From assembly GCA_030017815.1 (NCBI GenBank), contig JASEGX010000082.1, positions 1 through 10,120 on the forward strand: a stretch of 10,120 nucleotides of DNA, in the 5' to 3' direction. Source of the DNA: Thermodesulfobacteriota bacterium (GTDB lineage: Bacteria > Desulfobacterota > QYQD01). Of this stretch, positions 5,318 to 10,120 are shown in pieces. The first letter of the stretch is position 1; each line of letters begins with the position of its first letter. The notes below the pieces were generated by a model. It did not search any database, was not told the DNA's origin, and worked only from the letters and a program-made list of their open reading frames with translations. The translations under genes were made by a program, and so were the position numbers.

Positions 5318-6549
5318 TTTCTTGCTGCCGATTCTCCCGCCACCCAGCCTGTGGTGAAGGCCATCTGTAGGTTATAACCACCGGTCTTGGCCTGGAGGTC
5401 TATAATCTCACCGCAAAAGTAAAGCCCCTGAATTTTCTTAGATTCCATGGTACCGGGGTTGATCTCCTTCGTCAATACCCCGCCGGCGGTCACAATGGCC
5501 TCGCCGAGCGGCCGGGCGCCGCTTACGGTAAGCCGCCAATCGTGCAGAAAACCTGCCAACTTGCGCCGCTCTTCTATGGTAATCTCTGCGCCTTTTTTCT
5601 CTCCCGGAATAGCAAGCAGATTGGGGACAATAGCCGCCAGCCGCTGGGGAAGCAGCGCTAACAGGATATTCTTAAGCTGTCTTTTCCCCTGACTCTGGAA
5701 TTCCCTTATCAATCTGGCATCCAGGGTCCTGGCATCCAGGGCTGGTTTCAGGCAGAGGGAGATCTCTATCCGGCCCTTATCCAGGTGGTCCACCACCGCT
5801 CGGCTCAGGCTCAGGATGATCGGGCCCGAGATGCCGAAATGGGTAAAAAGCATCTCTCCGAACTCTTCGCCGATCCTTTCCCCCCGGACATAGACAGAGG
5901 CCCGGACATTTTTGAGGGCCAACCCCTGGAGTTCCTTGACATAAGGTTCTTTTATCAAAAGAGGCACGAGATAAGGTCTAATGGGGGCTATGGTGTGCCC
6001 TAATTCCTGAGCCATCCGAAACCCATCCCCGGTGGAACCGGTTTGGGGATACGAGGCCCCGCCCGTAGCCAGTATGACCCGATCGGCGGCGAGATAGCCG
6101 CAACTCGTGTCTAATCCAACTAACCGGTTATTCTCCATCCGGATATGTTTCACCGCACAGTTTTTAATGATGGACACGCCGTGTTCTTTGGTGAATCGCA
6201 ATAGGACGCTAACCACATCAAGGGCGCGGTTGGAGGCCGGAAAGACGCGTTGTCCGCGTTCCACCACCGTCGGCACTCCCCTGGCATCTAAAAAGTCCGT
6301 GAGATCGTGATGGAAAAAGCGATTCAGGGCATTTATCAGGAAGCGGCCATCCGGTGTAAAGTTGGCTACATAGTCGTTGATAGTGCCGATGTTGGTAACA
6401 TTGCAGCGTCCCTTACCTGTGATGCCCAGTTTTAGGCCAAGCCGCGGCATTTTTTCCAGCAAGGTTACACTGGCCCCACAAGCCGCCGCTCTGCCTGCGG
6501 CCATAAGACCCGATGCCCCGCCGCCAATGACTATGATCTTTGCTGGCAC
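5314..6549 (-). CDS. FAD-dependent oxidoreductase of the BaiN/HI0933 (YhiN) family
   Basis: This 411-residue cytoplasmic flavoprotein has a Rossmann dinucleotide-binding motif at the N-terminus (IVIGGGASGLMAA, 6-18) followed by an acidic strand end (LLEK, 30-33). GITGKGRCNVTN (44-55) is typical of this family. The C-terminal FAD-binding stretch contains TAGGV, GLYFCGEIID and GGYNLQMAFTTGW. Length matches the family. The substrate is unknown in most members; BaiN of gut clostridia acts on bile-acid intermediates, but that should not be transferred here. Translation begins at GTG (6549-6547), with a modest GGA upstream; I see no better in-frame ATG. The stop overlaps the rlmN start by 4 bases, and a 95-base gap separates it from the thymidylate-synthase-like gene upstream. 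Confidence 0.88.
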   Translation of the reverse strand: MPAKIIVIGGGASGLMAAGRAAACGASVTLLEKMPRLGLKLGITGKGRCNVTNIGTINDYVANFTPDGRFLINALNRFFHHDLTDFLDARGVPTVVERGQRVFPASNRALDVVSVLLRFTKEHGVSIIKNCAVKHIRMENNRLVGLDTSCGYLAADRVILATGGASYPQTGSTGDGFRMAQELGHTIAPIRPYLVPLLIKEPYVKELQGLALKNVRASVYVRGERIGEEFGEMLFTHFGISGPIILSLSRAVVDHLDKGRIEISLCLKPALDARTLDARLIREFQSQGKRQLKNILLALLPQRLAAIVPNLLAIPGEKKGAEITIEERRKLAGFLHDWRLTVSGARPLGEAIVTAGGVLTKEINPGTMESKKIQGLYFCGEIIDLQAKTGGYNLQMAFTTGWVAGESAARK

Positions 6550-6644
6550 TTTATGTCCAACACGTATTTTGATATTAAGATTTGAGTATTGTTTCGGATT
6601 TCCCGCCGTGGGCGGATTGGCCTCTGTCGGACGCGCTTCGGATT
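6550..6644. other. Short spacer with a hairpin between two minus-strand genes
   Basis: This 95-base gap contains a GC-rich hairpin, CCGCC/GGCGG (6603-6615, loop GTG), and the 9-base direct repeat TTCGGATTT at 6593-6601 and 6637-6645. No gene is visible. It may modulate read-through to the oxidoreductase and rlmN, or hold their promoter. Confidence 0.35.
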
Positions 6645-7319
6645 TTATGATTTGGCCACTTTCATGGTGCGCAATTTGGCCAGTTCCCAGGCATAGTCAT
6701 ACAGATGGAGACCCTTACTGCTGGCAATGATCTCTCCGTCTCCCACGCCGATCTCCTGGGCCATATACTCTTTGAGCATCTGTATGGCCGCCAGGTTGGC
6801 CGGAAAGCCGTTCCACAGGTCCCAGGAACGGAAATAGACCATGAAATGGAGTTTGCCGTAGCGGATGCGCGTATCAATACCGCGCAAACAGGGAGGGTCA
6901 TTGAGGTATATGGTAGAAGGGTCACCCACGGTCATATAGGCCTGATTGGTGCCGTGGCCGTCTTCTTTATACATGCGAATGACTTCTTGAATCTGCGGTT
7001 CCAGGTATTGACCGTATGTATATTCTTCGTTTGGCCTGCGGGCCGAGGTCATGAGGTAAGGGAGATATTCCTCTACATAGCCCGGCGCTACAGGATTTGG
7101 TATGCCTAAGGATGGCGGGATGTCTGGAATAAGGGGACGCACGCCGGGATATTTTATGCGCACGACCACAAAGTCAAACTCCAGCCGCTTTTGTCCTTCG
7201 TAACTACCGCGTTCGATGGTATAGGTATGTCCCTTTTCTATGATGTGATAGACACATTGGAACCAGGCATCGGGCAGGTCCCGGGCCTCAATATTTTCGA
7301 TGTGCAGTCCCTGGGTCAT
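6645..7319 (-). CDS. Thymidylate-synthase-like protein, short archaeal-type
   Basis: This 224-residue cytoplasmic protein has the conserved thymidylate synthase core: the nucleophilic cysteine Cys144 in NDPPCLRG, Arg164-Ser165-x-Asp167 (FRSWDLWNG) for phosphate binding, Asn175 in GFPANLAA at the site that recognises the pyrimidine, and His205-Leu-Tyr207 (GLHLYDY). EEYTYGQYLEP (98-108) matches the family TYG-x-x-L segment. The usual enzyme turns dUMP to dTMP with methylenetetrahydrofolate. At 224 residues it is shorter than E. coli ThyA (264), and the PPCL form recalls methanogen-type synthases. Activity and folate cofactor are therefore inferred, not certain. I start at the ATG at 7319, 7 bases after the permease stop; a longer frame to 7436 would overlap the permease by over 100 bases and adds no family-like sequence. 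A related nucleotide-modifying hydroxymethylase is an alternative. Confidence 0.72.
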   Translation of the reverse strand: MTQGLHIENIEARDLPDAWFQCVYHIIEKGHTYTIERGSYEGQKRLEFDFVVVRIKYPGVRPLIPDIPPSLGIPNPVAPGYVEEYLPYLMTSARRPNEEYTYGQYLEPQIQEVIRMYKEDGHGTNQAYMTVGDPSTIYLNDPPCLRGIDTRIRYGKLHFMVYFRSWDLWNGFPANLAAIQMLKEYMAQEIGVGDGEIIASSKGLHLYDYAWELAKLRTMKVAKS

Positions 7320-7326
7320 TTGGCAC

Positions 7327-7740
7327 TCATTTCTGAAAAAATATCTTTGCCGCCAGGAGTAGCAAGACGACGGCAAATATTTTCTTAAAGGTACCTGTAG
7401 AAACGTTTTGCAATAGTCTTGCTCCGACTTGGGCACCTAAAATTCCGCCCAGACCAAGCAGAGCCCCTACCTTGAAATCCACGTGCTGAAACTTACTATG
7501 CGCAAACACCGCTGAGAGGGAGATAACCAGTATGGCCGCAAAAGAAGTCCCCACCGCCTCCTGGGCTGAAAAGCCGATGAAGATCAGGAGCGGGACCATA
7601 ATAAAACCGCCGCCCAGTCCGGTAAAACTGGCCGCTATACCCACTATTATCCCGGCCATTATAAATAAAATAGAGTTGCTATAGGTGGGATTGAACGTCA
7701 TGATGCCGGGTAATTTAGCCAAAGCACCTTCATTAGTCAA
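7327..7740 (-). CDS. Half-size TauE/SafE family membrane permease
   Basis: This is a 137-residue inner-membrane protein corresponding to the N-terminal half of TauE/SafE (DUF81) transporters, which are usually about 250 residues and export sulfoacetate, sulfite or related anions. Hydrophobic segments are at about 22-40, 45-57, 62-80, 91-110 and 119-134. The glycine-rich family signature is GIAASFTGLGGGFIMVPLL (34-52), and EAVGTSFAAI (61-70) follows. It ends cleanly in AAKIFFQK with no second half nearby, so it either works as a dimer or is a natural short form. Translation probably begins at TTG (7740-7738) with GAGGA upstream; an in-frame ATG at codon 14 (7701) lacks a ribosome site. It is the first gene of the minus-strand group. 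The substrate cannot be told. Confidence 0.75.
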   Translation of the reverse strand: MTNEGALAKLPGIMTFNPTYSNSILFIMAGIIVGIAASFTGLGGGFIMVPLLIFIGFSAQEAVGTSFAAILVISLSAVFAHSKFQHVDFKVGALLGLGGILGAQVGARLLQNVSTGTFKKIFAVVLLLLAAKIFFQK

Positions 7741-7861
7741 TTATTTTTCCTCGATCCCGTAAGGTCTAACAATTTCAAGGCGTTAAATAAGGCTTTAAAT
7801 TGACAACTTGATTTTTACCTTTCACAAACAAAGTGAACTGGCCTAAGATATAAAGAAAGCC
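7741..7861. promoter_or_regulatory. Divergent intergenic region with possible promoter
   Basis: This 121-base AT-rich spacer separates the divergent permease and DUF1566 genes. On the plus strand a perfect TTGACA (7800-7805) is followed, 17 bases on, by CACAAA (7823-7828), a poor -10 box. A small inverted repeat, TTCAC/GTGAA (7821-7825 and 7833-7837), overlaps it and could be an operator. On the minus strand GAGGA before the TTG start is the probable ribosome site of the permease. No clear minus-strand promoter is seen. Confidence 0.3.
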
Positions 7862-8857
7862 ATGGGCTTAGGTAAGAATATAAGCCAAAAATATACGGTC
7901 TCCGGGATAAAACGCAAGTTCGTTTTATTTTTTGTATTGGTCTTATCTATACTTCTCTTTGGGAATTCATCCGGCAATAATCTTCGCTTCGTGGATAACC
8001 ACGACGGCACGGTTACAGACCAGGCTACCGGCCTTATGTGGTCTAAAAATGCTGCTCCGGCCATTATTGCGTTAGACTGGTATGGTTCTCTAAACTACAT
8101 AGCCAAACTCAATGTTTCTGCCTACGCCGGATATCGGGATTGGCGGTTGCCAAATATCAACGAGTTATCGAGCCTCCTGGATAAAAACTATTATAACCCA
8201 AGCTTGCCCCCCGGGCATCCCTTTAAGGCTGTGAATGCCTGGTACTGGACGGCAACCACCAAGGCTGGTTACCCTGAAGCCGCATGGCGTGTGTACTTCT
8301 TCCTCGGAAATATCGATTACCGGCCAAAAATCTACACTAAAAGCCATACTTGGCCGGTACGATCTATGAAGGTCAACGTACCCCGGACCGGACAGGTACG
8401 TTCTTACTACCAATTGGATGACGGCGCACTGCAGATAGGGAGATCCTGGCCGAAACCACGTTTTAAAGATAATGGAGATGGAACAGTCACTGACCAACTC
8501 ACCGGTTTAATGTGGTTAAAGGATGCTGACCCGACTAAAGGGAAGAAGGATTGGTCTCAAGCCCTTGCCTGCGTTACGCATATAAACGCCCATAAGGTCG
8601 CCGGTTATTCAGATTGGCGATTGCCACACTTGAAGGAACTGCAAACAATTTTTGATTATGGCCGGGTAACTCCGGCTTTACCTTCAGTACACCCCTTTTC
8701 GAATGTTGCCCTTGATTGGTACTGGTCGCAGGATGTGAATATTCAGGATATGCGCTATACCTGGTGTACAAATTTAGCTACCGGCGTCGTCGATTACTAT
8801 CACCGCGAGCATCACCGGAAATACATCTGGCCGGTAAGAAACTATGGCAAGCATTAA
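7862..8857 (+). CDS. Exported or membrane-anchored protein with two DUF1566 (Lcl C-terminal) domains
   Basis: This 331-residue protein of unknown function has an N-terminal basic segment (KRK, 17-19) and a hydrophobic stretch at 20-34, serving as signal peptide or membrane anchor. Two copies of the DUF1566/Lcl_C domain follow, at about 41-169 and 200-327. Each begins with a D-N-x-D-G-T-V-T-D-Q-x-T-G-L-M-W block (45-60 and 203-218), contains Y-x-D-W-R-L-P (91-97 and 249-255) with x-E-L soon after, a W-Y-W (127-129 and 286-288), and closes with W-P-V-R (164-167 and 323-326). In Legionella the Lcl C-terminal domain binds sulfated glycans, so surface binding is possible but unproven here. The start at 7862 has only a weak AAAGAAAG upstream. 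It is a single gene, convergent with the downstream dGTPase and overlapping its stop by 4 bases. Confidence 0.82.
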   Translation: MGLGKNISQKYTVSGIKRKFVLFFVLVLSILLFGNSSGNNLRFVDNHDGTVTDQATGLMWSKNAAPAIIALDWYGSLNYIAKLNVSAYAGYRDWRLPNINELSSLLDKNYYNPSLPPGHPFKAVNAWYWTATTKAGYPEAAWRVYFFLGNIDYRPKIYTKSHTWPVRSMKVNVPRTGQVRSYYQLDDGALQIGRSWPKPRFKDNGDGTVTDQLTGLMWLKDADPTKGKKDWSQALACVTHINAHKVAGYSDWRLPHLKELQTIFDYGRVTPALPSVHPFSNVALDWYWSQDVNIQDMRYTWCTNLATGVVDYYHREHHRKYIWPVRNYGKH

Positions 8858-10017
8858 AACTTACGTGGCAAGGGTTGAGGCATGAAGGCTATTTCCCCCT
8901 GCTCTAGAAAATACTCATCGGTCATACCGGCGATAAAGTCGCGCACTACTTCGGCTGGCTCTGTTTCTTCCAGGTAGGAGGGAATCATCCCATCTAAAAA
9001 GTCTTTGAAGATGCCTGATTCTTGATTGTTGTCCAGGATATCATTTAGATATGTTACAAAGAGATCGGCGTAGAGGCGTTTGATCTTTGCTGCCTGGGTC
9101 TTTATGGCCGGATTTCGATATATCCTTTCGATATTGAAATCTTTCAGCTCCTTCAGGGTATCGGCCACTTCCGGGCTGAAGACAACAAAGTTTTTCCCCA
9201 TACTCGACAGCAGAATATCTTCTACTAAGTTATAGACTATCGAGCCGTTTGTATCACCCAATCTTTTTTTACAGCGCTCAGGAATATCTTCACGCCGGAT
9301 AAGATTAAGGCGGATGGCATCTTCTACGTCCCGTCCTATATAACTAATGGTGTCTGCCATGCGCACTACACATCCCTCCATGGTCATGGGGATAAGTTCC
9401 GTCATGGAATTTTTTCTCTTACTCTCCAGCTCCTGTTCTAACGCAGAGAATGTCTTTTCCTTCTGCGGGGCAAGGCGGGTGCTGTGCACTTCACCATCAT
9501 GGCATAATATGCCGTCCAGAACCTGTAAGGATAGGTTCCATCCGCGGCCTTTATGTTCAATCTTTTCCAGGAATCGCACGCTCTGGATGTTGTGTTGGAA
9601 CGCGCCTATACCGTGCTTTACACATATTTCAGAGAGATAACCCTCTCCATCATGGCCAAAAGGAGGATGCCCGATGTCATGGCCCAGGGCGATAGCCTCA
9701 ATAAGGTCCTCGTTCAGTCCCAGGTACCGGCCAATAGTCCGGCCTATCTTTGACACCAATTGGACGTGAAGGACGCGGTGCGTAATATGGTCATTTTTGA
9801 TAAGGGAGAAGACCTGGGTCTTGTCAATATAGCGGGTGTAGGCCTGGGAGTGCAGGATGCGATCGGCATCGACTGAAAATTCCTGTCTATGGCCATGGAG
9901 TAAGCGCTCTTCCGGTTGTCGGCGCAGAGCCTCAGTGCTCAATGTGGCATAAGGGGAAAGATTCCGTCGTTCACGTTCGTTTAAATTTTCTTTTAAGAGA
10001 ATAAGTTCGTCGCCCAT
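8854..10017 (-). CDS. dgt: Deoxyguanosinetriphosphate triphosphohydrolase-like HD enzyme
   Basis: This 387-residue cytoplasmic HD-domain enzyme of the dGTPase family hydrolyses dNTPs to nucleoside and triphosphate, adjusting dNTP pools; some members also limit phage replication. The N-terminus has ERERRNLSPYA (14-24). The metal ligands expected of the family are visible: His80 (ITHRVLH), His113-Asp114 in ALGHDIGHPPFGHDGE (110-125) and Asp222 in RMADTISYIGRD. KTQVF (66-70) is conserved just before the first histidine. The protein is shorter than E. coli Dgt (505) and fits the shorter, type-2-like dNTPases that often need a dNTP activator. The start ATG at 10017 is the first possible in frame (an in-frame TAA lies two codons before) and has no Shine-Dalgarno. 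Substrate preference cannot be read from sequence, so the symbol denotes the family. Confidence 0.88.
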   Translation of the reverse strand: MGDELILLKENLNERERRNLSPYATLSTEALRRQPEERLLHGHRQEFSVDADRILHSQAYTRYIDKTQVFSLIKNDHITHRVLHVQLVSKIGRTIGRYLGLNEDLIEAIALGHDIGHPPFGHDGEGYLSEICVKHGIGAFQHNIQSVRFLEKIEHKGRGWNLSLQVLDGILCHDGEVHSTRLAPQKEKTFSALEQELESKRKNSMTELIPMTMEGCVVRMADTISYIGRDVEDAIRLNLIRREDIPERCKKRLGDTNGSIVYNLVEDILLSSMGKNFVVFSPEVADTLKELKDFNIERIYRNPAIKTQAAKIKRLYADLFVTYLNDILDNNQESGIFKDFLDGMIPSYLEETEPAEVVRDFIAGMTDEYFLEQGEIAFMPQPLPRKF

Positions 10018-10120
10018 ATATTAAGATATAAACACTATGGAACAAATTGGGCAAATACTTTTTATTAACGAATTATCTTACTTAGGTGAACATGCATAGC
10101 GAGCGCATTCCCCGCTGCTT
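10018..10120 (-). promoter_or_regulatory. Region upstream of the dGTPase gene with a possible promoter
   Basis: Read on the minus strand, TTGCCC (10054-10049) and TATATC (10030-10025) are separated by 18 bases and would start transcription about at the ATG at 10017. That fits the missing ribosome binding site (a leaderless message). Boxes match consensus at 4 of 6 positions each, so support is modest. The remaining bases show no gene; the right edge (AGCGAGCGCATTCCCCGCTGC) looks like the beginning of another dispersed repeat cut by the window. Confidence 0.25.

Noticed and set aside
6645..7436. Longer 263-residue version of the thymidylate-synthase-like protein
   Set aside because: The extra 39 residues overlap the permease gene by about 110 bases and show no family-like sequence; the ATG at 7319 follows the permease stop by 7 bases.
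7862..8857. Variable protein of a diversity-generating retroelement
   Set aside because: No reverse transcriptase, accessory gene or template repeat lies within the window; the domain type alone is not enough.

Overview
The window looks like a chromosomal segment of a Gram-negative proteobacterium. The best guess is a deltaproteobacterium (Desulfobacterota type). The reasons are Sec-exported proteins with an outer-membrane beta-barrel partner, a half-size TauE/SafE permease, a DUF1566 protein, and intergenic spacers filled with GTCATTGCGA- and GTCATTCC-type inverted repeats that are common in such genomes. This taxonomic guess is inference; there is no rRNA or other direct marker.

Bases 1-4043 (+ strand) hold the most interesting part: a functional-amyloid export locus related to the Fap (FapABCDEF) system of Pseudomonas. 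In order it contains the 3' end of one fibre-subunit gene (FapB/FapC type), a 439-base spacer with two mobile-looking inverted repeats, an exported C39-family cysteine peptidase (FapD type), an overlapping 183-residue exported protein with a textbook double-glycine (GG) motif and one degenerate amyloid repeat, a second, complete three-repeat fibre subunit, and an outer-membrane beta-barrel of FapF type that appears to lack the long periplasmic coiled-coil of the Pseudomonas protein. The likely scheme is that subunits cross the inner membrane by Sec, the exported C39 peptidase trims one or more of them in the periplasm, and the barrel lets the fibre subunits out. The C39 peptidase with a GG-motif partner, both Sec-exported and translationally coupled, is the arrangement most worth testing.

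Bases 4044-4237 are a gene-free spacer between convergent gene blocks, packed with inverted repeats.

Bases 4238-7740 (- strand) are a probable operon transcribed from right to left: a half-size TauE/SafE permease, a short thymidylate-synthase-like protein resembling the archaeal type, a BaiN/HI0933-family FAD oxidoreductase, and the rRNA/tRNA methyltransferase RlmN. The first two are 7 bases apart, the last two overlap by 4 bases, and a 95-base gap separates the middle pair.

Bases 7862-8857 (+) encode a secreted or membrane-anchored protein with two DUF1566 (Lcl C-terminal) domains. Its stop codon overlaps that of a convergent deoxyguanosine triphosphate triphosphohydrolase-type HD enzyme (8854-10017, -), which may be expressed from a leaderless transcript. 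The last 100 bases hold its possible promoter and no recognisable gene.
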